DNA from: Conus ventricosus | Lineage: Eukaryota; Mollusca; Gastropoda; Neogastropoda; Conidae | Assembly: GCA_018398815.1 (NCBI GenBank) | Contig: CM031607.1 | Location: 90,639,745 to 90,703,744 of the forward strand | Direction: 5' to 3' | Length of the DNA stretch: 64,000 bases | Part shown: piece after piece, positions 45,666 to 57,235 of the stretch | Layout of the letters: every line of letters starts with the position of its first letter | How positions within the stretch are numbered: position 1 is the first letter of the stretch | Made by a program: the position numbers and the translations under genes | The notes under the pieces: generated by a model | Told to the model about the DNA's origin: nothing | What the model saw: the letters and a program-made list of their open reading frames with translations, nothing else | Database searches by the model: none

Positions 45666-47690
45666 GATGAAAGTGACATTAAAAAATGTACACCTGTCAG
45701 ATCACAAAACTATATCAAAAAGTTATATCGAAAAGAATTAAAAACCCTTTCTGCTTGCATGACTGAAAATGGTTGGCAAATATCAACTGAAAAAACACAC
45801 ATGATGTTATTTAACACTGGATCTGATCAAGTTAATATGCCTTTATTTCACGTCATTAAATACCCATTAAATATACAAAAATGCTGAAATTCCTTGGAGT
45901 AAATTTAACATCAAAGTTGTCATGGAATTTTCATATAGAGCATATTCTTCTAACAAAAGCTCGAAAAACTTTAAATCTATTAAAGAGTATTAGCAAGCAT
46001 GTTTGGGCTCAGAACACAGTTACTCTTTTGCAGCTTTCTACTGCACTGGTTAGATCAAAATTAACGTATGCACAAGAGGTGTTCTTCAGTGCACCCAAAT
46101 ACTTACTGAAAAAAACTTCAAAGTATTGATTCCAAAGCATATAAGTTAGCCATGGGACTACCAGTCCATGCCTCTTGTACAAAAGCATACAGTGCTGCTG
46201 GGATATCACCACTGGAAGAATATAGGAATCTTGCATGCACCAAATTTGTTATAAGAAGTTCTTCTATAGACAATAATTTAGGCCCTGAAATAAATATTAA
46301 ATCGGACACTGATTTTCCCAAAAGGGCTAAAAACATATCATCTCAAACGACTCTTAGAACATATGCTTCCTCGATTTTAGAATCCTCAGATATCAAACTA
46401 ACATCTATTGCAAAAAGATCTATTGTGTCTCCTGTCCCTCCATGGAAACTAATACGAGCACATTTTGATATTGAGCATACAGATTTAACAAAGGCTGAAA
46501 ATACTAATATATTGTTATCCAATATCAAAATGCATTTGCATGATCACTATTCCAACCATTTTAAGATATACACTGATGGATCATTAATCAATGAACATGC
46601 AGGTGCAACATACATTATCCCAGGCCTTAAAAAGAAAAGTCTTATTATCTCGGAAAAAACAAATCTATATTCACGGCTGAGTTATTTGCTATAATTATGG
46701 CTTTAAAGTTTGTTGTTGATTACCCTCAAAATTTATTTAAAGTTGTTTTATGTGTAGATTCCAAGTCAGTTCTTACTGCAATGAAGAATTTTAAATTAAA
46801 AGTTCGACCTGAGATGATCACTGAAATAAATAATTTAGTGCATCTCCTCTCAGTCAGAGACACCGGAATAACATTTCTTTGGGTGCCCTCCCACTGTGGG
46901 TTATATTATAATGAAAAGGTTGATGTTCTAGCAAACAGAGGAGCAAAACGATCATCAGATTCGCATTTTTTAAACTTCTCTATGTCAGTGCAAGAGTGCT
47001 ATACTTTGGCAGAAAAAGTACAATTTTTGTCATTTTCATTTGATAGAAAGAGAAACTGGATGTTTTGGTTTACACGATGAAATGAAAAATATGCATGAAA
47101 AGTTAAGTAAGTACGATAAGAACATTTATCGTAGACGACAGATAAGTTCCTTGGTCTGTAGATAGAAATTGGATTGTTTAAAAACAAAGTATGTCAAAAA
47201 TATACATTGTATATGTGGTCAAAGCATTTCAACTGATCACATTCTTGTGTGCAACTTAATGAAAACATTCATTCCAAATACGCCTGTACAGCCTAGTCAA
47301 AATGTTTTCCTGTTAGCAAGTGAAACATATTTTTCTTTTTGCACTTAGCTAAAAGTCCAATTGGCAAATACTTATAATCGATAACAATCAGTGGTGAGAC
47401 GAGACAGAAGAGTTATATGTTTGATTTTTCTTTCTCTTTTTTTTTTGTTTTTGTTTTTTGTTTTGTTTTGTTTTGTTTTGTTTTGTTTTTGTTTTGGTTT
47501 GATTAAGTGGATATTCTATGTTTGTGCTATAGTTGTAGATAAGTTAATTCTTTTGACTCGTTGTGTTAAACCTTTTTCCCAGCCCCGATTTTTTTTCATT
47601 TTTTTTCTTTTTGTTTTCTTTTTTTTTGTCTAATATCACGTAATGTGGAAAGACGTAAAACACGACAACAACAACAACAACAACACACAC
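45662..47690 (+). mobile_element. 5'-truncated LINE inside (AC)n, RT thumb and RNase H
   Basis: Open pieces in order: an RT C-terminal region (45,662-46,129, with KFLGVNLTSKLSWNFHI and LVRSKLTYAQEVFFSAP), a connector and RNase H start (46,152-46,694, KIYTDGSLINEHAGATY), and the RNase H end (46,697-47,080, FLWVPSHCGLYYNEKVDVLA). Small frameshifts separate them. An A/T-rich 3' UTR follows, with T and GTTTT runs. The element closes with gtctaatatcacg ... agacgtaaaa and passes through (AAC)n into (AC)n at about 47,690. I/jockey-type; distinct from the 6-9 kb copy. Confidence 0.87.
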
Positions 47691-47700
47691 ACACACACAC
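47683..47700. repeat. (AC)n tract at 3' end of LINE
   Basis: A short run of AC following AAC trinucleotides. It makes the second flank of the LINE an AC repeat, like the first. Confidence 0.9.
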
Positions 47701-47894
47701 GTGCTGGGACAGACTCACACACAAGTATACTGTTTATCACGCTCTCTCTTTCTACCCCTATCTCTTTGTTTTTGTTCCTTCTATTCTCTTTTTTTTTGTT
47801 TGTTTGTTTGTTTGTTGTTGTTGTTATATTTGTTTCTGTTCTTGTTGCTAGAACAACGAAAAGAATACAGAGTCCACCCAAGGGTAGAGATCGA

Positions 47895-49397
47895 TTTCTC
47901 TCAAGGTATGACTTCTCTTGAGGCATGACTTCTTTTAAGGTATGATTTCTCTTGAGGCATGACTTCTCTTGTGGCATGACTTCTCTTGAGGTATGATTTC
48001 TCTTGAGGCATGATTTCTTTTAAGGTATGATTTCTCTTGAGGCATGACTTCTCTTGAGGTATGATTTCTCTTGAGGCATGACTTCTCTTGAGGCATGACT
48101 TCTCTTGAGGCATGACTTCTCTTGAGGCACGGTGTCTCTTGAAGCATTGACTTCTCTTCAGGCACGATGTCTCTTGAGGCATGACTTCTCTTGAGGCATG
48201 ACATCTCTTGAGGCATGACTTCTCTTGAGGCACGATGTCTCTTGAGGCATGATTTCTCTTGAGGCATGACTTCTCTTGAGGCACGATGTCTCTTGAGGCA
48301 TGACTTCTCTTGAGGCACGATGTCTCTTGAGGCACGATGTCTCTTGAGGCATGACTTCTCTTGAGGCATGACTTCTCTTGAGGCATGACTTCTCTTGAGG
48401 CATGACTTCTGTTGAGGCATGACTTCTGTTGAGGCATGACTTCTCTTGAGGCACGATGTCTCTTGAGGCATGACTTCTCTTGAGGCATGACTTCTCTTAA
48501 GGCATGACTTCTCTTGAGGCACGATTTCTCTTGAGGCATGACTTCTCTTGAGGCATGACTTCTCTTGAGGCACGACTTCTCTTGAGGCATGACTTCTCTT
48601 GAGGCATGACTTCTCTTGAGGTATGATTTCTCTGGAGGCATGACTTCTCTTGAGGCATGATTTCTCTGGAGGCATGACTTCTCTTGAGGCATGACTTCTC
48701 TGGAGGCATGACTTCTCTGGAGGCATGACTTCTCTTGAGGCATGACTTCTTTTGAGGCATGATTTCTCTTGAGGCATGATTTCTCTTGAGGCACGATGTC
48801 TCTTGAGGCACGATGTCTCTTGAGGTATGACTTCTCTTGAGGCATGACTTCTCTTGAGGCATGACTTCTCTTGAGGCATGATTTCTCTTGAGGCATGACT
48901 TCTCTTGAGGTATGACTTCTCTTGAGGCATGACTTCTCTTGAGGCACGATGTCTCTTGAGGCATGATGTCTCTTGAGGCATGACTTCTCTTGAGGCATGA
49001 CTTCTCTTGAGGCATGACTTCTCTTGAGGCATCACTTCTCTTGAGGCATGACTTCTCTTGAGGCACGATGTCTCTTGAGGCATGACTTCTCTTGAGGCAT
49101 GACTTCTCTTGAGGCACGATTTCTCTTGAGGCATGACTTCTCTTGAGGCATGACTTCTCTTGAGGCACGATTTCTCTTGAGGCATGACTTCTCTTGAGGC
49201 ATCACTTCTCTTGAGGCATCACTTCTCTTGAGGCATGACTTCTCTTGAGGTATGATTTCTCTTGAGGCATGACTTCTCTTGAGGTATAATTTCTCTTGAG
49301 GCATGACTTCTCTTGAGGTATGATTTCTCTTGAGGCATGACTTCTCTTGAGGTATAATTTCTCTTGAGGCATGATTTCTTTTAAGGTATGATTTCTC
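47895..49397. repeat. 17 bp minisatellite, about 88 copies
   Basis: Consensus ttctcttgaggcatgac. Variants are cacgatg, catgatt, tatgatt, tctggagg and tctgttgagg. Because 17 is not a multiple of three, every frame of the minus strand reads the same 17-residue cycle (MPQEKSCLKRSHASREV), giving apparent ORFs of up to 416 codons. These are not credible genes: no conserved non-repeat domain is attached. Confidence 0.97.
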
Positions 49398-49484
49398 GAA
49401 GGCGCGTTGGGTGTTGAAGTAAGTCGTGTTTTCATTTTACTAAACCGTCTTCAGTCTTGGATTTGGACTTGGTTTTACAAACTG

Positions 49485-49690
49485 CTGTGCTGTGTTGTGC
49501 TGTGCTGTGCTGTGCTGTGCTGTGCTGTGCTGTGCTGTGTTGTGCTGTGCTGTGCTGTGCTGTGCTGTGCTGTGTTGTGCTGTGCTGTGCTGTGCTAAGC
49601 TGTGCTGTGCTGTGCTGTGCTGTGTTGTGCTGTGCTGTGCTGTGCTGTGCTGTGCTGTGCTGTGCTGTGCTGTGCTGTCCTGGGCTGTGC
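49485..49690. repeat. (CTGTG)n pentanucleotide satellite, about 40 copies
   Basis: CTGTG units with a few TTGTG and TAAGC variants, decaying to CTGGG at the right edge. It is not a known animal telomere repeat. Confidence 0.97.
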
Positions 49691-49936
49691 TGTGCTGGGC
49701 TGTTCTCGATGTCTCTATTTGTGTTGGAGCAGGAGGGATAGTGCGTTTGGTGAGTGTGTATATGCATGTGTTAGCGCGCGCGTGAGACTGTGTGTGTGTG
49801 TTTGCGCTCGTGTGTGTGTGTGTGTGAGTGAGAGAGTGATAGAGAGACAATGACAATAATTCTTTATTTCATAACGGTAAAAGTATCGGCTTAGTTTGAG
49901 CCGTTCTTTTTACTTGCCGTCACTATTCTATGAAGC

Positions 49937-49943
49937 TAGAGAG

Positions 49944-50022
<79 letters not shown>

Positions 50023-50092
50023 GAGAGAGAGGGAGGGAGGATGGGAGGGAGGGAGGGAGGGAGGGAGGGAGGGAGGGAGGGAGGGAGAAATG
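49937..50092. repeat. (GA)n-(GACA)n-(GGGA)n compound microsatellite
   Basis: GA dinucleotides, GACA tetramers at about 49,996-50,020, then GGGA tetramers to about 50,088. Confidence 0.97.
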
Positions 50093-50188
50093 TGGGCAGA
50101 AACTTCGAGAATTTCGACAAACAACACACTCCTTTTGGAAGAGCACAACTGACACGTTAACAATTACCACTCGCTGGATCAGCTGTCG

Positions 50189-50487
<299 letters not shown>

Positions 50488-50639
50488 AAAAAAATTTCAT
50501 GTTCTAGCAGATTTAGATGTATATCAAGAGACACAGCACATGGCATTTCCCCCTAATCGACTATATCTGATGCTGAACTACCCAGGGTATTGCCATAGTT
50601 AGTGTGACACTCCACACTCCTGTACGTTCACGTCACTGG

Positions 50640-51475
50640 GAAGTCTTCGAGCCAAACGTGTCTCAAGGCAAAACCCAGTTAGAATCGTGCATGTGGGCGT
50701 TCTGTGCTAAGATGTAGCGTGTTAGTACAATGTTCTCTGTTCGGAATTTCAAAGACTTCAGAGCCAGACAACAGGAGCCGCGCTAGCAGGAATCAGGGAT
50801 GAAGAAAAGGGGCAGGAAAATTGGGTCCAACCACCCCCCCCCCCCCCCCCCCCCCCGCCCCCTCTCAGTCGTAAGAATTCTGGACAGGGGAGACAAATAA
50901 CAAGTTTATGCATGAAGAAGATTCTCTCCCCTGTCTGCATTATGGAACAGGGGTCGATGGGTTGAAATTAAATAGAATGCTGATTTTCTTTCTGGGTGAT
51001 CTCAGAGAACAGCCATTGACGCCAATAGTGAAATGCGGGCACAGAAGAGGGAAACAGAGGCAAAATAAAATGGACGACAGGCAGGCAAAGGTGAGATAAC
51101 CATGACGCCTCCTAATGTTTTTAGGACTGAATTTCAATGGACAGCATTTGACCAGTGAGGAAAACTTTCATAACTGAATTACTTTTACATTCCTAGCTTA
51201 TTTACCATATTTTGAAATCAAAATGTGGTGGACATGGAGGTGCCAAATAGAAGATTTTTTAAGCATGAATCTCGTGCGTTCTTTAACTTTGTCTGCATAC
51301 ATATAAGGTGAAGATTTGATCCAATGTGGATCCTTAAAGCCATTACCAAAGTTCACAGGTCTCGGATTTGCATTACAAGTAGGGCAGAGAGTTTGTTTGT
51401 GTTTTCATCCTCATCACTTCTGGATAGTTGGAAAGGGGCAATCACCAACTCTTACTCCCCTGTAATTCTCTAAAA
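50640..51475. repeat. Module D, copy 1 (left part)
   Basis: Paralogue of 61,170-62,040. Shared blocks in order: gtgggcgt, tgtag, gttagtacaa, tttcaaagac, cagagccaga, gctagcaggaatc, ggggagacaa, tctgcattatggaacagggg, aatgctgat, gatctca, aaccatgacg, accagtgagg and ttcataa. A poly-C run lies at 50,827-50,856. No coding signature. Confidence 0.82.
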
Positions 51476-51858
51476 TGTCATGATGGACTCTGAGTGAGAC
51501 AGCACAGTGTTGGGGCAGTGAGGTCCAGTGACCACACATTTCATGATGGACATTGAGTGAGACAGCACAGTGCTGGAGCAGTGCGGTCCAGTGACCACAC
51601 ATTTCATGATGGACATTGAGTGAGACAGCACAGTGCTGGAGCAGTGCGGTCCAGTGACCACACATTTCATGATGGACATTGAGTGAGACAGCACAGTGCT
51701 GGAGCAGTGCGGTCCAGTGACCACGCATTTCATGATGGACATTGAGTGAGACAGTACAGTGCTGGGGCAGTGCGGTCCAGTGACCACACATTTCATGATG
51801 GACATTGAGTGAGACAGCACAGTGCTGGGGCAGTGAGGTCCAGTGACCACACATTTCT
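51476..51858. repeat. 63 bp minisatellite in module D copy 1, about 6 copies
   Basis: Units contain catttcatgatggacattga and agcacagtgctggagcagtg. A single diverged version is at about 62,038-62,102 in copy 2. The unit length, a multiple of three, keeps two minus frames open. Confidence 0.95.
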
Positions 51859-51934
51859 TTACTGGGCAGTGGACTGGACGTGAAGAAATATATTACTGTC
51901 TCTTAGCCCATACTTTCTGTCATGACTAGTTCTG

Positions 51935-52545
51935 AGGGGGGAAAATTAGAAAGAGAGGGGGCTTGTAACCGCCAAGGACACTGACCAACATGACCCAGGA
52001 CAAGACACGATGCATTTTGACCTCTTGGGTCTTCTTCGGCCAAAACAAAAATCACATTTAACATTTAGGACAGTAGGGAGTCGAAGACGTGACGTGAAAT
52101 ACAACACGACAAAGGGTATCAGAGTTCACAAGTGCACAATAGAGAGTCGAAGACGTGACGTGAAATACAACACGACAAAGGGTATCAGAGTTCACAAGTG
52201 CACAATAGAGAGTCGAAGACGTGACGTGAAATACAACACGACAAAGGGTGATAGCGTTCACACATGGAGAGTCGAAGAAGAGACGTGAAATACAACACGA
52301 CAAAAAGGGTATCAGTCAATATGAAAAGTAAAGTTTCAAAATAGAGTGACTGAGGGCGGAGAATGAAGCAAAATTTAGAAAGAGAGGGGTGAGTTACCGC
52401 CAAGGACACTAACAAACAAAGCACAGGACAAAAAACATTGCATTTCGACCTCTTGGGCCTTCTTCAGGTAAAGCAAAAACAAAAAAACACAGATCACATT
52501 TAACATTTAGGACAGTAAGGAGTCGAAGACGTGACGTGAAAAAAA
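51935..52545. repeat. Nested repeat: 66 bp units inside an about 430 bp duplication
   Basis: About four 66 bp units (gagagtcgaagacgtgacgt ... cacgacaaag) at 52,076-52,315. Their left flank (51,937-52,076: tagaaagagaggg, accgccaaggacact, cgacctcttggg, cacatttaacatttaggaca) is repeated at 52,374-52,512 and again followed by gtcgaagacgtgacgtg. Confidence 0.92.
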
Positions 52546-52637
52546 TCATTCTGAGGACGCTCAAATGAACAGTCATCACAATCTGAGGAGCTGTAACACT
52601 TCTCTTTTCACCATGGGCAGACAGTCAAACAGTTTTC

Positions 52638-52750
52638 CTGCAGTGTTGATTATAGTCACTGGTGAGGTGGAATGTTCATGGCTGGAAAGACCATGCAGTG
52701 TTGATTATCGTCACTGGTGAGGTGGAATGTTCATGGCTGGAAAGACCATG
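52638..52750. repeat. About 55 bp duplication, 2 copies
   Basis: Two nearly identical copies of a segment beginning cagtgttgattatagtcact and ending gctggaaagaccatg. Confidence 0.93.
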
Positions 52751-52966
52751 TCCACCCAGTAGTAAGTGGATGTGAGTCAGGCCGGGGAATGTACCGGAGA
52801 TGGAAGAACAAGGACATCATCCATCTTCCACAACACTATGCTCCAGACACGGAGAACGTCTAACAGTCCACTGCCCCGGGAAGGATAACGCTCCGAGACT
52901 TGTACCTTTGGTAACTCCTCTGTCGTTGTTTTCAACCTCAAATCCTCACACTCTGTTTCACGCTCA

Positions 52967-53772
52967 TTAGTAATGACAATTTGTTATAGTGACTGTCCCT
53001 CTCAAAACATGCCACAGTCCTTCGTGCCACACTCTGTTGAAGGCTTTTTTGAAGTCTATGAAGTTGTGGTATAGTCCTTTTTGGTATTTGAGGTGTTTTT
53101 CCATCATAATGCGGCAGTTGAAAATCTGTTCTACTGTGCTTCGGCCTGCCCTGAATCCGGCTTGTTCTTCTGCCAAGTGTTCTTCAGCTTCGCCTTTGAG
53201 TCTGTTGAGAATGACTCTGATCAGGCTGATTGTCCTGTAGTTGTTACACTTTCGAAGGTTTCCTTTTTTGGGGAGGGGGGGATGATGAGTGATTTTGTCC
53301 ACTCATCAGGCCATTGTTTGGTCTCCCAGATCTTCTGACAGAGTGATGTTACCACAGTGACCAGGTCATTTCCCCCGTGCTTGAGGAGCTCTACTGGGAT
53401 GTTGTCTGCTCCTGGTGACTTGCCCGCTGGAAGGCTGCGGATGGCCTCCTCTACTTCTTCCCTCATGATAGGCAGTGGAGAGGGTTCCTTGGGTGGTCTT
53501 GTTTCCCTTTTAAGCACGCTTGTGGATGGCTGTATGGGATAGTTGTATAGTTCGTCGCAGTACTCTGTCCATCTGGCCAGCACTGCGGAGCTCTCGGTCA
53601 AAAGGGTTCCGTCGTTGTCCTCAATTACTGTTGATTTGTTCTGCTGGGTCTTTGTGAGCGTCTTCAGCGCCTTGTACGCTTTCTTGCTATTCCCTTGCTC
53701 CGTGCTTTTCTCAATGGCTTCGCACTGTTCACTTATCCACTTCTCCCTGGCTTCTTTCATCTTGCTTTTCAC
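52967..53772 (-). pseudogene. Inverted 5' part of LINE RT
   Basis: A minus-strand frame (53,221-53,772) carries EEVEEAIRSLPAGKSPGADN and PVELLKHGG, the opening of RT. The next frame (to about 53,001) carries NNYRTISLI, EEQAGFRAGRSTVEQIF and the palm segment NFIDFKKAFNRVWHEGLWHVLR. It stops at the inversion breakpoint and runs into flanking DNA. One frameshift lies near 53,260. Confidence 0.88.
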
Positions 53773-54925
53773 GAGCTTGTTTGTTTTGCGGTATTGCTCG
53801 GCTCCCTCTGTACTGCTGTGCTTTGTCTTTTTCTGCTCACGTCTTTTGTCGCAGAGATCCAGGATATCGTTGATTACCAGAGACCCCCTGGGTAACCAAA
53901 GGAGTTTTGAGAGGCTTTGGCATCGAGGAGGGACTAATTCAAATCATCCAGTCCCTGTACAACTCTGCCAGTAGTGCGGTCCTCCTCAACAACAACATCG
54001 GAAAGTACTTCAAGACAACGGTCGGTGTCCGTCGAGGATGCCTACTCTCTCCGGCGCTGTTCAATCTCTATCTGGAAAACAACATGAGAGAGACTCTACA
54101 TGATTTTGAGTCCACAATCTCCATCGGTGGGCGAACACCTACATTTCGCCGATGACATCGACCTGATGGGGGCAGCCACAGCGAACTGCAAGGTCTCACC
54201 AACAGACTGGTAGACACATCAAAGGCATATGGCATGGAGGTCAGCTGCGAAAAGAGCAAAGTCATGGTCAACAGCGCAAACAACACCGCTGCACAGATCA
54301 CCACGAACGGCCAACAGCTCGAAGAGGTGGACGCTTTTAAATACCTCGGCGCCACACTCACCAAGGACGGACGCTCCACCATCGAAATTAAGATCAGGCT
54401 CGCCATCGCAACATCCACCATGGCAAAACTTGATAAGATCTGGAGCAGCAAAGACATCAGCTTCCCAACAAAGATCACATTTTCAAAGCCCTGGTTCTGT
54501 CCATCCTTCTCTATGGCTGCGAGAGCTGGACCATGACAGCTGAGACGACCAGAAGAGTCCAAACTTTTGAGACCAAGTGCTACAGACGCATGCTAGGGAT
54601 CTCCTGGAAAGACCACAAGACCAACGACTTCGTTCATGCCCAAATAACATCACGGGCAGGCCCGCAGGAACCCCTCCTAGCGCTTGTGAAAAGGAGGAAG
54701 TTGACATGGTTTGGTCACGTCACTCGCCACAGCAGCCTACCCAAGACAGTGCTGCAAGGAACATTGGAAGGTGGCCGCAGACGCGGACGACCAGCAAAGA
54801 ACTGGATGGATAACATCAAAGGGTGGACCCGAATGTACAGCCCCTCCCTGATCAGAGCGACAGAAGACAGACCTGGCTGGCGCTCTCTGGCCCGCAAGGG
54901 AGAGAGTAAGAGTGAGTGAGAGTGA
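53001..54925 (+). mobile_element. LINE insertion with internal inversion (twin priming)
   Basis: The 5' part (RT N-terminal half) lies on the minus strand at 53,001-53,903, the 3' part (RT C-terminal half to tail) on the plus strand at 53,904-54,925. Together they cover RT from the linker to the stop with no missing motif. Both ends are flanked by gactgtccct (52,991-53,000 and 54,926-54,935), a 10 bp target-site duplication. An 11-base block (gttttgagagg) is shared at the inversion point. The 3' end is a gtgagagtgag-like tail. Clade not determined; RTE- or L2-like by resemblance. Confidence 0.88.
53907..54919 (+). pseudogene. 3' part of LINE RT and C-terminal domain
   Basis: Continues where the inverted part ends: MRGFGIEEGLIQIIQSLYN, then VGVRRGCLLSPALFNLYLEN, a frameshifted FADDIDLMG active site (about 54,147-54,173), EEVDAFKYLGATLTKDGR, and a C-terminal region with FETKCYRRMLGISWKDHK, RRKLTWFGHVTRH and GGRRRGRPAKNWMDNIKGW. 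Three frames are used, so there are at least two indels. The catalytic FADD aspartates are intact in their frame. Confidence 0.9.
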
Positions 54926-55229
54926 GACTGTCCCTAGAGCCTTTGAAGGAGTGACAGACCAAACTGAATACACATTCATAGGCAGAATTCTATTCTGATC
55001 AGCACAGAAAGCTGACATCTCTACAAGCAGCAGCTGCCTTGCAGAAGATTCTCACTGTGATCTATTTACCACTGTAACAGCAAACGAACTGAGTAACTAA
55101 ACTATGGACCAAATCTTGTTGGGCAGATAGGAATACATCTTTGGCTCTAGGACACTTTTGGGACGATCTGTGGAAGCGGAATTGTTGGACAGATAGGAAT
55201 GAACCTTTGGCACCAGGACACTCTTTGGA

Positions 55230-56840
55230 CGATCTGTGGAAGTGGAACTGCACTCTGCAACATACCATCGTTCTGCACCGGTATGCTGTCATGTACTGAT
55301 CTCTCAGCGTCGTTCTGCACCGGTATGCTGTCATGCTCTGATCTCTCAGCTGCAACAACTCCTCGTTAGTCAGACCTTGACTTTGTGTGCACAATGCAGG
55401 AATGATGTCCATGGCAGAGAAAAAAGTAGCAGATGTCTCGTAGCACATTGCATCCAAGCGAGAGTCCCCCACTGAACTTCAAATGGGCCATCTGGAAGGT
55501 TTCCTGCAGGTAAATGCCAAAAAGGTCTTCAAGGGGATAGAAGCCCGACCCATTGGAAACCCTAGCCAGCGTCTCACAGAAGTGTTCAACAGCTACCATG
55601 CCTCAAACTAGGTTGAGAAATCCTTCCTTACTTCTCTCCCCTCCTACATTCACACCCAGAAAGAGTTCCCTTCCTTTATCTATTTGATTGTTTTATACGT
55701 TTGTTGTCAGTCATCAAAAGTAGATGACTTTACCTCTTGTGTGATTGAATGAGTCATCATGAACCTCTGACTATCAATGGTGTGTGTTCAGAGGATGGAG
55801 GGAAAGGGGGATAGGGATTGTGTTCTGAATGATACTGTAAATTTGAGACGGTTGCTGTGGATTCATTGTGCTGACAGTTGTCATCATCAATGCTGTATTC
55901 ACTGTGACTCCTTTTACGGTTGTTGCAAAGTAGTATGGTGTGATGTGGAGTGGTGTGGTGTGGTGATGCATTGTGTATTGACAAGTGTTTTGTCTTGCTT
56001 TGTTCTGAACGATTTGCAGTTATGTGCTCTGTACGTTGTGAACTCCTTGTCTGTAACGTCTTCCGACAGAAGACTTTAACCAAATGAAACATTTGATAAA
56101 ATTTTATTTGCCACGAACTTGAGTTCGCCAGTTTCATGTGTGGTGCTCTGCCAGTTACCCATAACAACACTTTAAAACTACAGGAAAAGTGGATCTTTAT
56201 GCTAGCACAGAATGGCGTGATATTGAGAGGTGCATGAAACCCATAAACTGTTTTCCTTTTCGCATGCAACTCACAAAACAGGTCGAGTAAATACTTCGTC
56301 TGGATCTGGAAACAGTAGAAGGAACCATAAAGAATGAAGAAACCTTCAAGAGACTGCTGTTAATCAACTACAAAGTCAATGTTATCTGTGCAGCTAACGA
56401 GACACAGATGTGTAAACAGAACCAGGATAATCAAAAGTAAATGATGTCATCGTACTCGTACACTTCAACAGCACCAGAGACATCATAGATTTCGTTCTCC
56501 CTGGTAAAGTCATAGATCACTTCAAAAGAGGTACCATGTTAACAAGCCGATCTTACTTAGATTATCATTACAACGGTTCCATTTTCATCCACCAGTCCAC
56601 TAAAGGGACGTCACGAAACAAGCGTCTTCCCTTGCCTAGCACGATGTCTGCATGCAATGGGTCCACTTCGCCGATACACGGGGAACATGACTGCGGCAAA
56701 CGCCCACGCAAAGTAAAAAAGAAAGTCTGCGTCTAAAGAAGTTCCTCAGAGCTCAGCATCAGAATGCCATGATGAGCCCAAAGCTCTAGATAGGAATTAG
56801 GATAGGTCACCAGCCATGCTGCACTTGAAAGGTATAGGTC
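55230..56840. repeat. Module D/M, copy 1 (right part)
   Basis: Paralogue of 62,220-64,000. Shared blocks: tgatgtccatggcagagaaa, ttcaaatggg, aaggtcttcaagg, ttcaacagc, cacacccagaaag, gattgaatgagtc, gttgtcatcatcaatgctgt, cagtttcatgt, gaccgtt/ctaaac blocks, gggacgtcacgaa, gtgtctgcatgc and acacggggaacatga. The second half (56,150-56,840) is a module M copy. A 48 bp duplication (gttctgcaccggtatgctgt) is at 55,268-55,365. Confidence 0.82.
55366..55599 (-). CDS. Candidate conserved short ORF, copy 1
   Basis: Minus-strand frame beginning MVAVEHFCETLA and containing PLEDLFGIY, ET, HL and LGC. The paralogue at 62,293-62,481 keeps the start, VAVEHF, LEDLFGIY, ET and LGC, and within the best conserved stretch most base differences fall in third codon positions (GAC/GAT, TTT/TTC, GGC/GGA, TAC/TAT, ACC/ACT). 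That is what selection on a protein would leave, but the sample is small and most changes are C/T. No domain recognised; it may be an exon or the relic of one. Confidence 0.25.
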   Translation of the reverse strand: MVAVEHFCETLARVSNGSGFYPLEDLFGIYLQETFQMAHLKFSGGLSLGCNVLRDICYFFLCHGHHSCIVHTKSRSD

Positions 56841-57235
56841 TGTAGGCTACATGAGGTCTGTAGGCTGCATGAGGTCTGTAGGCTGCATGAGGTCTGTCGG
56901 CTGCATGAGGTCTGTAGGCTACATGAGGTCTGTAGGCTACGTGAGGTCTGTAGGCTGCATGAGGTCTGTAGGCTGCGTGAGGTCTGTAGGCTACGTGAGG
57001 TCTGTAGGCTACGTGAGGTCTGTAGGCTGCATGAGGTCTGTAGGCTACGTGAGGTCTGTAGGCTACGTGAGGTCTGTGGGCTATGTGAGGTCTGTAGGCT
57101 ATGTGAGGTATGTTGGCTATGTGAGGTCTGTAGGCTATGTGAGGTCTGTGGGCTATGTGAGGTCTGTAGGCTATGTGAGGTCTGTAGGCTACATGAGGTC
57201 TGTAGGCTACATGAGGTCTGTAGGCTACATGAGCA
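56832..57235. repeat. 18 bp minisatellite, about 22 copies
   Basis: Units of ggtctgtaggctacatga with grouped variants: gctgcatga at the left, gctacgtga in the middle, gctatgtga toward the right, then gctacatga. It arises at the end of a module M copy, at the position where the other copies carry the 44 bp unit. Confidence 0.96.

Noticed and set aside
47901..49304. Long MPQEKSCLKR-type frames
   Set aside because: All minus-strand frames of the 17 bp array are open in the same way; this is expected from the unit and not evidence of coding.
49485..49690. Telomere-like repeat
   Set aside because: CTGTG does not match TTAGGG or other animal telomere repeats, and both sides are ordinary locus sequence.
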